From Myotis daubentonii (Eukaryota; Chordata; Mammalia; Chiroptera; Vespertilionidae): 64,000 nt of DNA. Positions 9,641 through 20,935 of this stretch are shown here, one piece after another; position 1 is the first letter of the stretch; the number at the start of each line of letters is the position of its first letter. A program made the position numbers and the translations under genes. The notes below the pieces were generated by a model. That model was not told the origin of the DNA. It did not search any database and saw only the letters and a program-made list of their open reading frames with translations. The stretch spans positions 37,327,341 through 37,391,340 of the forward strand of contig NC_081844.1 of the NCBI RefSeq assembly GCF_963259705.1. The letters run 5' to 3'.

Positions 9641-10282
9641 GATCCCGGTGCCGGGAGGCCTCGCGGCTCCACTGATCCCGGTGCTGGGAGGCATATTACC
9701 CTTTTACTATATAGGATAGAGGCCTGGTGCACGGGTGGGGGCCGGCTGGTTTGCCCTGAAGGGTGTCCTGGATCAGGGTGGGGGTCCCCACTGGGGTGCC
9801 TGGCCAGTCTGGGTGAGGGGCTGAGGGCTGTTTTCAGGCTGGCGGGTGACTGAAGCTCCCAACCGCTCCTTTTTTTCTTTTTCTTTTTTTATTCTGGGCC
9901 AGCTTTAGCTCTGAGGCTTGGCTCCAGCTCTGAGGCCTCGGCTGCTGAAAGCAGGTATCTGGTTTGTTTGGGTTCTATAATCGAAACACTGTTTCAACTC
10001 CAGCTCTGAGATCCCGGCGGGCTGAAAGCAGGTTTCTGGGGTTTTGTTTAGCTTCTATATTTGTGACAATGTTTCAAACTGCAAGCTCAGAGGCCGGCAG
10101 CGGCAGGCGGGGAACATTGGAGTCCTCCGTCACTGAAGCAAGCAAGCCTCAAGTTCGCTTCAAGCTGCCTGGCTGCGGGCCACCATCTTGGCTGGCAGTT
10201 AATTTGCATATCACCCTGATAGCCAATTGGTAGGGTAGTGGGCGTACGGCTAATTACCATGTTTCTCTTTTATTAGATAGGA

Positions 10283-12314
10283 TTTGTTTAAGGCTGAAAC
10301 AATATTACAAAGTATAGAGGTTATTACTTCTCAATGTGTGGGAAGAAAATCTATGCCTCCAGTGAGACTTTTGGGATTGGAAACTAAAATCTGAGTGCAG
10401 AAATATATTTAAGATGGCATTTTGTTTTTAGTGACATCATAGACAAAAAGTGTTCTTCCCAGGATCAGAAGCCCATTTATCTATTGTATTTATTCAGGGC
10501 AAGCTTCCCTGCCCGTGTCAGATTGGGACATTTAACATTATTGAAGAAGAGAAACCGTGATAAAGGAGGTGGAGGTTAGAAATGAACACATCACACATTT
10601 CAAAATATTTAAAAAGAAGGTAAATATTATGCCCATCTAGATAGTGACTGGCTATTCATTTAGAAAACCAGAAAATAAAATTCAAAAGCTTCTTGACTTT
10701 ATAAGTGCAAAATTCTAACCATTTACTTAACAACAACAAAAATCACTTGGGCTGGATGAAAGTGCTAATATCAAAGTAAGAAAATTCACCAAGCCTACAT
10801 GATAAGGGTTATCTAACCTCCACTTTGGCCAAGTAAGTTCACAGAATTTCTCTGAGCTGGCTATGGACCAAGGAACTGGCTCACTCCCATGCTGTCTTTC
10901 TTAGGTGCCATAATCAATGGAGCAGAAAGGGTCCTTTCTAAAGGTGCCAACAAAAATTTTAAACAATCAATGTCACCTAAATTAAAAAAGAAAGATTTTA
11001 CCTTGTAACTTCGTGACTTACTTGATAGTCACTACTTAAAAGAGAAAAAAATCAAGACTCTCAACCCATACTATATTACTTAAATAGGTAAACTTAAAAT
11101 TCAAGTAATGCCACACTTTAAAATTAAAATCTACTCTGGGGTAGGTAATTTCAAATATTATGATAGTTACCTCAAAACAAAAAAAAGGCCCTTATTCACA
11201 AACATCATTTGAATCTTTCTCATGCTGCCTAAGCACCCTTCCATTTCAATTGAACACAAGAAAATGGTAGGACTGCTTAAGTACTCAAGATGATTTAAGT
11301 AAAACTATTGCCCTCACAGAAGAAAGGTAAAGGTATTTCATAAAGGGACTTGGTTGATGACTTTGGATGCCAAGTGTTGAAAGAGCTTAGAGGTTTGGAG
11401 AGCTAATGGGCTCTAATGAGAATAGGACAAATTTCTGGGGTTGCAGATATTGGGAAGAAAAGCACATCCGTAATTGCTGAATGCATGGACGTAGCTTGTT
11501 TGCTCAGATAAGAAAGGCTTCTAGGGAACTGTGGGCAAAAACCAGGCAACAGGACAGCCTGGGGTGGAGAGCTCCCATCTGAAGTCAAAGACCCCAGGCA
11601 GGTGGGAGCACAGGTGTCCCCTGGGCCAAATGGAGCTTACAGGAATTTTGCTTTGTTTCACTTCAACCAGAGAGAGATCTGTGAGAACCTGCTGAGTTAT
11701 ATCTTTTTTTACCTTGTATTTCAGTCTCCATCATAACATTCACTTGGGCATCAGATCGCGTTTCAGAGAGTAGGATGGAAAAAGGAATGACAATAATCAC
11801 CTATTATATTGATGACCCAGCTGGTTAGGCATGCCTTCCGCATTACTGTTCTATTTGTTTAGTTTTATTATGGTAATGTATTTTCCTTAAAACATAAAAT
11901 TTTTAGGACCCAGGAAGTCCTAGAAACTAGCTTGTTGACTTAAGATGGGTCCAGTCAAGTAAGTAACAAGCTTTGGAGATGTATCATGTCCTTTACCACA
12001 TAAATGGCTCTAAGAAGGATGCAGTAAACAAAACAAAAAAACTTGTGTTAGATTATGTTTAATCTGGTGTTTCCCAAATGTATTTGAACATAAGCATGTG
12101 ACATGACAACCATCAGCCTCCTCCCCTCCTCTTTCCCCCAACATCTATAACACCACCCATCATTCCAGGAAATACCTTTTGGAAAACACTTCCCTACAGC
12201 AATGCTGACATTAAGAACCAACCAGAAGAAGCAGTACCACAGCTTGAACTGAAGCTGATCCAGTCCCTGTCTCCCTGACCGCAGCACAGCTCCACTCCAG
12301 CAATCTGCAGTATA
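10283..12314. other. Unannotated intron
   Basis: About 2 kb of AT-rich intron. I recognise no exon, RNA or clear repeat. The open frames at 11403-11588 and 12048-12287 (minus) have no recognisable features. Confidence 0.4.
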
Positions 12315-12480
12315 ATAAAGCAGTATGGCAGCAAGAATGATGCAGAGTTGAAGTCAAAAGACCTGGTTTTCTAGCACAGGTGGTGACACTTACTGGTTTG
12401 AATCTTCGTTACTGCAACCTCTCTGAATCTCCCTCTTTTGATACTCACCTTGCCTACCTCTCAAGTTTGGAGTGTCTAAT
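12315..12480 (+). repeat. MIR fragment
   Basis: Resembles MIR: AGCAGTATGGCAGCAAGAA start, GTCAAAAGACCTGGTTTT, GACACTTACTGG, then CAACCTCTCTGAATCTCCCT. Confidence 0.6.
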
Positions 12481-13919
12481 AACCTAGAATGAAACAATGT
12501 TGAGACTCTACTCTCTAAAAGCTCCATAAAAATAAGGGATTATTATTGTTGCTGAACCACTTCCTGTATAAGAGAAAGCTCATTTCAGTAAAGACCTGCA
12601 TTGAGCTCAAACCTGCCAAGTAGAGCTTGGACCCGTCAACAGTGGTGCTCTACTAATTTCAATTACAGTTTTGAACACATGGTTATAGAAGGCAATATAG
12701 TTGTTAAGACAAAAACAAAACTTCCTAAAGACAAAAGGGTCTAAATCATATCTATTTCTAATTTGGGTTGTATTAATGAACAATTATTTTATTCAAAATA
12801 AAAAGAGAACCTATGAATCAAAGATTTAAAAAAAAATTAAGCCTGGGACCAATGACACCTAAATTCACTTTTACTTCTAGTGCATCATCTTGACAAAAAG
12901 CTTCCAAACCATCTTTTGGTATTTTATAATAAATTAAATGGTGGACAAAAACAACCCTGTTAGCATACTTTGTTACAGAAAAATACTCATAATTTCTTTA
13001 GACATTTGGTAATTAGGAAATGGTACAACAGCAACAAATATCCTTTCAGTTTCTGAGGGAGAGAAGAAATCCTCATTAATACATCAATGTCAGAAAAATC
13101 TGTCTTCCTACTACTGCATGAAGGTATAAAGTTCTAAATAATGAGTTAAGTCAAACAATAACTGCTACTTTACTTAATCAAAATAAAAGCAAGCATTTTT
13201 ACGTAGAAGAAATGTAAAGTATTTACCTTGATTTTTTCAGAACTAAGAGCTACACTGGAAATAAAAAATAGACGGTGAGATAGAGTCCATTCTGGATTTG
13301 TCCTATCAACAGATGTGCTTCTGAGGTGACCATATAACATAAGTAGGTTTTCTTTGAATAAACTGGTCAGCCAAACTTTTGGAAAACTTAACTGAACTTC
13401 TCCCAGAATACATCTGACTTGGGTAAAGCATGTTAAGTGCCCACTAAAGTGTGGGCATGCCTATGCTGTTGAAATATTGAGCAAGTACAATTCTAAGCCT
13501 CAAAGAGTTATTTAGTTGCCTTTCACACCCTCGCAAATCTATTTGCCTTAAAAATAACTGAAAACAACTCAGAATGAGGTAATGTGGCTGTATATTACTT
13601 TACCAATTTTTAACTAGCACATTAAAAAAGTAAATATGAAGACATACTTTCCCTTAATATAGAAGAAAACCTAAACTGGAAATTACTAAAGAAGAGAAAA
13701 AATATAATTTCTTGTTGTCAGTCAAGTTTGCAATTAGCACTCCTGATTTAAAAAAGTCAATCAGGAAATTCAAAATTGTATTGGTGGGTATTTAGGCAAA
13801 GTAATCTGATTAAACTGAAATTCTTCCATATCTTTATCAATTGTTTTTGTAACTCACTCAAAAGGGAAAAGCCACTCACCCTTTTTAACTTCAGAAGAGG
13901 TAAATTCTTATAAGCCTAA
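12481..13919. other. Unannotated intron
   Basis: AT-rich, with no open frame, RNA or repeat that I can identify. Confidence 0.4.
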
Positions 13920-14279
13920 CTAGAGGCCTGGTGCACGAAATTCATCCACTCAGGGTGGAGGTGGTGGGGAGGGTGTCCCTCTCAGCCTGGCCTGCGCCCT
14001 CTCCCAGTCCAGGAGCCCTCAGGGGATGTCCAACTGCCGGCTGTCGGACATCCTTAGCATTGCCGCAGAGGTGGGAGAGGCTCCCGCCACCACTACTGCG
14101 CTCGCCAGCCATGAGCCCAGCTTCTGGCTGAGCGGCACTCCCCCTGTGGGAGTGCACTGACCACTAGGGGACAGCTCCTGCATTGAGCATCTGCCCCCTA
14201 GTGGTCAGTGTGCATCATAGCGACCGGTCATTCTGCCATTTGGTCAATTTGCATATTAGCCTTTTATTATATAGGAGGA
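13920..14279 (-). mobile_element. Short non-autonomous Helitron
   Basis: HeliBat-type element read on the minus strand. The 3' CTAG is at 13920-13923, preceded by a decayed hairpin (GTGCACGAAATTCATCCAC on the plus strand). The 5' end is near 14276-14279 (reverse complement TATATAATAAAAGGCTAATA, then TGCAAATTGACC). The exact 5' base is uncertain because GGA is repeated there. It encodes nothing. A palindrome with two CTCF-like motifs lies at 14154-14212. Confidence 0.85.
14158..14207. promoter_or_regulatory. Inverted pair of CTCF-like motifs inside a Helitron
   Basis: Motif 1 on plus is TGACCACTAGGGGACAG (14158-14174). Motif 2 on minus is TGACCACTAGGGGGCAG (14207-14191). Both fit the CTCF core (CCACNAGGGGGC) closely, the second without a mismatch in the core. 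They are the arms of an inverted repeat with a 16-nt spacer. Binding is inferred from the motif only. Confidence 0.5.
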
Positions 14280-14292
14280 TATAGGATGGCCT

Positions 14293-14695
14293 AGTCAGTG
14301 TTTCTAAAACTGCATATCACAGTTACCTGAAGGCTTGTTAAAAACAACTATTTCTAGCCCAGCGGCTTGGCTCAGTGGTTGAGCATCAACCTATGAACCA
14401 GGTCATGGTTCAATTCCTGATCAGGCCACATGTCTGGGTTTCAGGCTGGATTCCTTGTATGGGGCATGCAGGAGGCAGCTGATCAATGATTCTCTCTCAT
14501 CATTGATATTTTTATCTCTTTCTCCCTCTCCCTTTGTCTCTGAAATAAATAAAAATATATTTAAAAAATAAATAAAACAAAAAACCAACCAAACACAAAA
14601 ACACCTATTTCTAGAGTCCACCTGGAGTCTAAGATAAGTATTTTTAACAAGCTCACCAGGTGACTCTGCTGCCTGAAAAGAACTGGGGCTGAGAA
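14293..14695. mobile_element. MER5-type hAT-Charlie relic split by a SINE
   Basis: The left part (14293-14357) begins CAGTGTTTCTAAAACTGC and runs into GGCTTGTTAAAAA. The right part (about 14615-14695) continues with TTTTTAACAAGCTCACCAGG, ending GGGCTGAGAACTGC. The Ves SINE at 14358-14597 interrupts it. Confidence 0.6.
14358..14597 (+). mobile_element. Ves-type SINE
   Basis: tRNA-like head CTTGGCTCAGTGGTTGAG with B-box-like GGTTCAATTCC, then CAGGAGGCAGCTGATCAATG and a pyrimidine-rich part before the A-rich tail. Target duplication AAAACAACTATTTCTAG (14341-14357) and AAAACACCTATTTCTAG (14598-14614), 16 of 17 identical. Confidence 0.93.
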
Positions 14696-14799
14696 CTGCA
14701 GGCAGTGAATAAATTCCTGCTCAGTAGCTCCTCCTAGTGTCAGCTTTTCAGAAATTACTCAGTTTTACCAAATTTGCGCAATAATCAATTCTTCTAGAA

Positions 14800-15007
14800 C
14801 AGTGGTTCTCAACCTTCCTAATGCTGCGACCCTTTAATACAGTTCCTCATGTTGTGGTGGCCCCCAATTTCATTGTTACAAATTGAACATAATTAAAGCA
14901 TAGTAATTAATCACAAAACAATATGTAATTATATATGTGTTTTCCGATGGTCTTAAGCAACCCCTGTGAAAGGGTCGTTCAACCCCCAAAGGGGTCTCAA
15001 CCCACAG
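14800..15007 (+). mobile_element. SPIN-type hAT element, short form B, right end lost
   Basis: Begins CAGTGGTTCTCAACCTTCC. It carries the B segment (ATTGAACATAATTAAAGCAT, TATATATGTGTTTTCCGATGG) and lacks the A segment. It stops at CCCACAG without the terminal GTTGAGAACC, so the right inverted repeat has been deleted. Confidence 0.88.
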
Positions 15008-16069
15008 AACAACCATCATCACCCAAATCTTCAGTACAGTGGTCAGAGAAAAGGCTATCTGCTTGCTCTGATGGGAAAAACCCTTCCCCTCTTCTTAGCT
15101 ATGTGGTTAGGTTAATTATTATGTTTGAGTTACATATTTTGCCTACACATTTTCTGCTCTCTCTCATTAAAAGTCCATTTTGTCACATGAATTATACCAA
15201 AACACACTTTTACAGAAAAGAAATGAGAGATGAGGAGCCTTCCGACTTTCTTACAAAATTGATAAACATAGCATGAAATTTTAAAATTTCAATAAAATAC
15301 AACATTTAGAGAAAGGTCCTCTATTTAAAACAATTTTTTATTTCAGTGCATTTGGAATTTACTCTACTATATTTGCACCGAAGACAAAAGCTACAGAAAA
15401 TGGTAGGCTCAGCTAAGTATATGGTAAACTTGCACTCAAGTTTTATACTTTAACTATATTTGAACAGAATATCAGTGAATGATAGTCTTAGTAAAACTGA
15501 CAAGACTTTAAAAGGTGTGTTCATGCCTGAAGTGTTTCGGTGTGGTTGCTTTTACATTACAAGATGAATAGTCCCCTCCAGGCCCCAGAGGCCTGTCGGA
15601 GATGATGAACAGACAGGTTTGCTTCTATTTTATTTTCTCCAACTTGGCTCTCATTCACTGTACTTTGCCTTCTACAGCGGCCATAAAGAGACGCCAGTTT
15701 ATTCCCTCCACCTTTGGTAGGGTCTGAAATGTGCAAGTGAGTGGCCTAACCTGGAGCAGCATGCAGGGAACAGCATAGCCACTCGGGCCAAAGCCCAATG
15801 GGTACCAACCCCACAGCTGTCTAAGACAAACCAATGCTTCGCTCTCGGCTGGGGTTCAGTGGACAAAACATGGCGTCTGAGTGAGGGGGCATGGCACATG
15901 AGCAAGCAGCCCTGGGCTGCAAGATAAGAGTAAGCTGTCAGGGAGTCAGAGATCAGTGTTTAAGGATTATGGACTTGAACCTGGATCTGAGGAATTTTCC
16001 CACGTTAGGGTGATTTCCAACGAAGCTGAATAGGGAGCGTGTCCTCGGTTAGTCCTTGCTGGACTATTT
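15008..16069. other. Unannotated intron
   Basis: The minus open frame at 15699-15905 has no recognised family. No splice-flanked exon was seen. Confidence 0.35.
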
Positions 16070-16190
16070 GTCAGTAGCTGCCTCCCAAGGTTCAGAAAGG
16101 TTAAAGTCCTACCTGAGGACCAAGTCAAGACTGAGACCCGGGTCTGCACAAAGTCTGCACTCTTCCTACTACCCTACACCATTTTTACAT
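16070..16190 (-). repeat. MIR fragment
   Basis: Reverse-oriented MIR: GGTTCAGAAAGGTTAAAGTC, then GACTGAGACCCGGGTCTGCA, then CTTCCTACTACCCTACACCA. Confidence 0.6.
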
Positions 16191-17284
16191 TTGTAATTTC
16201 TGTTCTTTAAAATGTTTGTCCTTCTTGGTTTTGGTTTAAATTACATTTTTTTAATCTACACTGTCACTCTCATTAGGGCTTATTAGACACTGCATGTGTT
16301 TAATCTCACCTGTCCAATTCAAGGGTGATCCTGTTGCTAAACTGCACTGATGCAATCAGATGTTAGTGCAGGGTTTTATACAATGTCAGTGATAATTATT
16401 TTGTGGTTCTTTTACTGTAAGTGCTGTTATGACTAAATTGGGTTTCTCGAGGTCATGGTTAACTAAAACAAAACAATGGAGTTTATCTACATGATCTGGT
16501 TGAGGATAAAGTACAAATTCTTAATGTTACACCAGCCTAAAAAAAAAAAAAAGTCTACCACTCTCCTCTCTTTGCTTTTTCATAACCTTCAACCAAAGCA
16601 CTTGACCCAGGGCACTTACTGCGGAACCCACGTAACTAAGTATGTGGACGACAAGTCTAGACCAACTCTCCTTTCTGCACAAGCAGATTCTAAGGCACAT
16701 AAGATAGCCACCAACTTGCTAGATCTTTGGCATAGGTCTCTTCAGATCTACATTTATTATCACAAGCTCAGCAAGATAGAAACAAAAAATATTTTATGTA
16801 CATACTGCTACTAAAAAATGGAATCCTAGAATATATAAAACTTTAAGTGAATTCTCCCTGGTACAACATCATACCTCATCCTGCAAAGAGAGAAAGTGGG
16901 AATAAAGAAAGAAATGGGATGGATTTCCATTGATGTCTTGCATAATTGCACCTCAAACTCTATTTCTCATATATATTGAAGTAAGAAAAATGAATATGAT
17001 CTAAGTATTTGCTTATACTAACTCCCTAACATCTCAAAGATCATGAGACTCTTTACACTTGCTCTATGCCTTAAGGAATCTGAAAGTGCTTTCACACACC
17101 TTTCTTCACCCATATTTTCCAGGTGAGGAGGTATGGTCAGGTAAGTGGTATGGTACCTTCATCCAGAAGTTAAAGATTGGAATTCCCTCAGCCCAGCCCT
17201 GTGGTGGTTAAGCTCAACCTCTATGGATCTCTAGTTTCCTTTTCTGGAGAGAAAGTCAAGAACTAGATGGTCTCTTTCAGCTCT
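16191..17284. other. Unannotated intron
   Basis: AT-rich. The plus open frame at 16476-16814 contains a poly-lysine run from an A tract and shows no family match. Confidence 0.35.
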
Positions 17285-17395
17285 AAAATTTTACAACTTT
17301 CCCAAAGTCACACAGAGAGTTAAGTGACAGAACTGGGACTTGTTCCTAAGTTTTGACTTTTAAAACAATTACTATTCACTGAACTATGCCAAACC
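17285..17395 (-). repeat. MIR fragment
   Basis: Reverse-oriented MIR landmarks: ACTTTCCCAAAGTCACACAG, AAGTGACAGAACTGGGACTT, CACTGAACTATGCCAAACCA. Confidence 0.55.
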
Positions 17396-17771
17396 ACTTC
17401 TAATAGAACAGAACTGCTATTATTCCAGCCTGAGTCCTGGATGCTTTGAGCTTGTGATCAGTATTTCAAGAACCCTAACTACTAGATGAACAAGTTTGCC
17501 TAAAAGATAAAGGCACTTATATTAATGACCACAGAGATCGTCATAGGCCCCTGAGAGACTCTGTTGGTACCAGACTGGAGGTGGTAAAGAAAACATCATA
17601 TCATGCACAAGAGCCACTGAAATGTGGCCAGCTTATAGTACTATTCCTCCAATGTAAAAGGAAAGTAAAAGATATACTATATGCCTTAAGAGTCATGACT
17701 GTGTCCTACAGGTAAATTAAAAAATATACAGTGAAGATTTTAAAAAAAGAACCCAAAGACTTCAAATAAAT

Positions 17772-17985
17772 CTATATATATAGAAGGCTAATAGGCTAAG
17801 TGTCCCTCTGCCTGTCTAACTGGTTGCTATGACACACACTGACCACCAGGGGACAGATGCTCAACACAGGAGCTGCCAAGCTGCAGTGACTTGGCAGCGG
17901 CGGTTCTCAGGTGACACACCCCAAAACCAGAGAGGAGGGAGTCTGATTTCTTGTGGGTCTGCGGGGTGAGGAACTTTCATAAAGA
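17772..17985 (+). mobile_element. Helitron 5' fragment
   Basis: HeliBat-like 5' text (CTATATATATAGAAGGCTAA) followed by GGTTGCTATGACACACACTG and ACCACCAGGGGACAGATGCT, which lines up with the 5' part of the 13920-14279 element. The 3' hairpin and CTAG are absent, so the copy is truncated. One CTCF-like motif is retained at 17840-17856, and the second arm of the palindrome is gone. Confidence 0.7.
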
Positions 17986-18004
17986 TGTTACTATAATGCA
18001 GGCT

Positions 18005-18099
18005 CCCAGGGGCAGTGATTTTTGTCTGTTTAGTTCACTGCTACATCACTAGTGCCTAGAACAGTTCCTGGCACAGAGGCATTCAGTAAAAAATCTGCT
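18005..18099 (+). repeat. L2 3' end, interrupted by an L1
   Basis: L2 landmarks TTTGTCTGTTTAGTTCACTG and AGTGCCTAGAACAGTTCCTG, then CAGTAAAAAATCTGCT. The L2 text resumes after the L1 at about 20081 with CTGCTGAATACATGAATAAG. Confidence 0.65.
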
Positions 18100-19697
18100 C
18101 CATCAAAAAACTATTAGACTTAATAAATGAATTCGGCAATGTAGCAGGATACAAAATTAATGCCAAGAAATCTATGGCATTTCTATAGACTAATAGTGAA
18201 CTTACAGAAAGAGAGACTAAAAAAGCAATCCCATTTACCATCACACCAAAAAAATTAAGATACCTAGGAATAAACTTAACTAAAGAGGCAAAAGACCTCT
18301 ACTCAGAAAACTACAGAATGTTGAAAAAAAAGATAGAAGAAGACATAAACAGATGGAAAAACATACCATGTTCATGGATTGGTAGAATCAACATCATTAA
18401 AATGTCCAAACTACCCAAAGCAATCTATATATTCAATGCACTTCCCATTAAAATACCAATGGCATATTTCACAGACCTTGAACGAACTCTCCAAAAATTC
18501 ATCTGGAATAAAAAAAGACCCCGAATAGCTGCAGCGATCCTGAGAAAGAAGAACAAAGTAGGTGGGATCTCAATACCAGATATCAAACTGTATTACAAAG
18601 CCACTGTTCTCAAAACTGCCTGGTACTGGCACAAGAACAGACATATAGATCAATGGAATAGAATAGAGAGCCCAGAAATCGGCCTAAACGAATATGCTCA
18701 ATTAATATTTGACAAAGGAGGCAAGAACATACAATGGAGTCAAGACAGTCTCTTCAATAAATGGTGTTGGGAAAATTGGACAGATACATGCAAGAAAATG
18801 AAACTAGACCACCAATTTACACCATACACAAGAATAAACTCAAAATGGATAAAGGACTTAAATGTACGACGGGAAATCATAAAAATACTAGAAGAATCCA
18901 AAGGCAACAAAATCTCAGACATATGCCGAAACAATTTCTTCACTGATACAGCTCCTAGGGCACTGGAAACTAAAGAGAAAATAAACAAATGGGACTATAT
19001 CAAAATAAAAGCTTCTGCACAGCAAAAGAAACCATCAACAAAACAACAAGAAAGCCCACTGCATGGAAGAACATATTTGCCAATGTTATCACCGAAAAGG
19101 GTTTAATCTCCAACATTTACAGGGAACTCATACAACTTAACAAAAGGAAGATAAACAATCGAATCAAAAAATGGACAAAGGACCTAAATAGACACTTTTC
19201 AAAAGAGGACATTCAGAAAGCCAAGAGACATATGAAAACATGCTCAAAGTCACTAATCATCTGAGAAATGCAAATCAAAACAACAATGAGGTACCATCTC
19301 ACACCTGTCAGAATGGCTATCATCAACAAATCAACAAATGACAAGTGCTGGAGAGAATGTGGAGAAAAAGGAACACTCATGCACTGCTGGTGGGAATGCA
19401 GACTGGTGCAGCCACTATGGAAGACAGTATGGAGTTTCCTCAAAAAGTTAAAAATGGAACTCCCATTTGACCCTGTGATCCCACTTCTAGGAATATATCC
19501 CAAGAAACCAGAAACACCAATCAGAAAGGATATATGCACCCCTATGCTCATAGCAGCACAATTTACCATAGCTAAGATCTGGAAACAGCCTAAGTGCCCA
19601 TCAGTAGATGAATGGATTAGAAAACTGTGGTACATCTACAAGATGGAATACTATGCTGCTGTACAAAAGAAGGAATTCTTACCACTTGCAACAGCAT
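18100..19697 (+). pseudogene. L1 ORF2 C-terminal remnant (broken)
   Basis: ORF2 makes the L1 endonuclease/reverse transcriptase; only the region after the catalytic core is present. Recognisable stretches are [19 protein letters not shown] (about 18260), the uninterrupted part 18318-about 19015 ([50 protein letters not shown]), and the C-terminal cysteine-rich motif ([19 protein letters not shown]-x3-C-x8-H-x4-C spacing as read) near 19348. Breaks: an in-frame TAG near 18188, a frameshift near 19015, a TGA at 19262, and a TGA at 19697 where relatives have a tryptophan. It cannot make an active enzyme, and the catalytic part is missing anyway. Confidence 0.9.
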
Positions 19698-20072
19698 GAA
19701 TGAAACTGGAGAGCATTATGCTAAGTGAAATAAGCCTGTCAATGAAAGAAAAATACCACATGATCTCACTCATTTATCGATAACTAAGACCATTATAAAC
19801 TGATGACAAAAATAGATACAGAGGCAGAGCAACATTGAACAGACTGTTGAAAGTACAGCGGGAAGGCCGGGGAGGGTTGTGGGGGTGGTTAAGAGATCAA
19901 CTGATGGACTTGTATGCATGCATATAAGCATAACCAATGGACACAAGACACTGGGGGGTATGGGAGGGTAGGGGAAGTTCAAGGGCAGAAAAAAAAAAGG
20001 AGACATATATAATACTCTTTGTAATACTTTAAGCAATAAAACAATTAAAATAAAGAGTTACAGAATAGGAAA
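18100..20072 (+). mobile_element. 5'-truncated L1 LINE, about 2 kb
   Basis: Contains the last part of L1 ORF2 and a 3' untranslated region with a G-rich stretch (GGGAAGGCCGGGGAGGG near 19860), ending in an A-rich tail with AATAAAACAATTAAAATAAA (from about 20034). The left edge is an abrupt entry into ORF2, the normal outcome of incomplete reverse transcription. It sits inside an L2 3' end. A short similarity of AAATCTGCT-like text at both edges (about 18088-18099 and 20073-20085) is the probable target duplication. Confidence 0.9.
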
Positions 20073-20085
20073 CAAATAATCTGCT

Positions 20086-20439
20086 GAATACATGAATAAG
20101 CCAAGACTTTTTTTTATCAATGTTTGTTTGATTGGACAACTGTGCATTCCTTCTCTTCCTTCCTCAATGGAGGGAAGCAGGATTTGAGCCGCACTGGAAA
20201 GACTCAGACAGCAAGAGTGGATGAGGTGAGGGCAGTGAAAGTGGAGGCAATTTTGTGGGGAAACAAAACTGTGAGACAAAGGATGTCTGGAGTGACTGAG
20301 GCACTCCTGGTGGAGATCTGTATTATGGATCAGTGGCAGGAGCATTGGGAACAGAGGTCAGGGGGAGGTGGTGAGAGTCCAGTACACTGGGCTAAAGAAG
20401 TATGTGTTTGTTAAACGTAGGGGACTACTGAAGGAGAGC
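20086..20439. other. Unannotated intron
   Basis: Overlapping plus and minus open frames (20124-20414, 20058-20345) show no motif. Confidence 0.35.
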
Positions 20440-20665
20440 AGAATACTAGGAGGGTGTTTGAGAAAGTAGATAATATTAGGACGTGCTTTAAAAAGGTGGG
20501 GGGAACTGGAGTCAGGGAGATCAGTTAGGAGAGTAATTCAGGAGTAATGACAATTGGCAGTAATAATGATCAGGATATTGGTAAAAATGGAAAAGCAGGA
20601 TGAATGCTGTAGATATTAAAAATATAAAATCAATAGGAGTTGGTGATAGTCTGACTGGATAAGAC
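20440..20665 (+). repeat. Ancient interspersed repeat, family not named
   Basis: Phrases such as AGATCAGTTAGGAGAGTAAT and AATAGGAGTTGGTGATAG resemble a mammal-wide family also seen at 26740-27190 and 49040-49750. I cannot name it with certainty. Confidence 0.35.
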
Positions 20666-20829
20666 AGTCAAAGGAAAGAAAATTTAAAGATCATAGTCAA
20701 GTTCATTATCCAACTACGCTGGGTAAATAAGATACACAATGAGGAACAGCTTAATGCTGTTACTCTTTCTCCCTACTACTCTGGGTATGGGTTTAATCAA
20801 CTCATCATCATTCTCACAGAAAGTGAGCC

Positions 20830-20935
20830 CACCAACACTTCAATCTGAAACTCAGGACCAAAGAGGTTAAGGCTTGGCTCAAGGCCAAAAAAGTAGTTAG
20901 TTACCAATAGATCTAAGACTGAAATGGAGATACGT
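20830..20935 (-). repeat. MIR fragment
   Basis: AAAGAGGTTAAGGCTTGGCT, then CAATAGATCTAAGACTGAAA, fits a diverged MIR in minus orientation. Confidence 0.45.

Larger units (their letters stand above)
8712..10282 (-). mobile_element. Composite non-autonomous Helitron, copy B
   Basis: Same family as copy A, opposite orientation. Read on the minus strand it begins TCCTATCTAATAAAAG at 10282 and ends CTAG at 8712-8715, with A and T in the flanks as expected. The internal head-to-tail junction is between 9717 and 9716, identical to that of copy A. The element is 1571 bp against 1765 bp for A. The 194-bp difference is close to four 47-bp minisatellite units. The flanking DNA is unrelated to that of copy A, so the two are separate insertions and not an inverted duplication of the locus. 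Confidence 0.93.

Noticed and set aside
18318..19699. A live reverse transcriptase gene
   Set aside because: It is the C-terminal part of L1 ORF2 in a 5'-truncated copy with a frameshift and stops. The catalytic region is absent.
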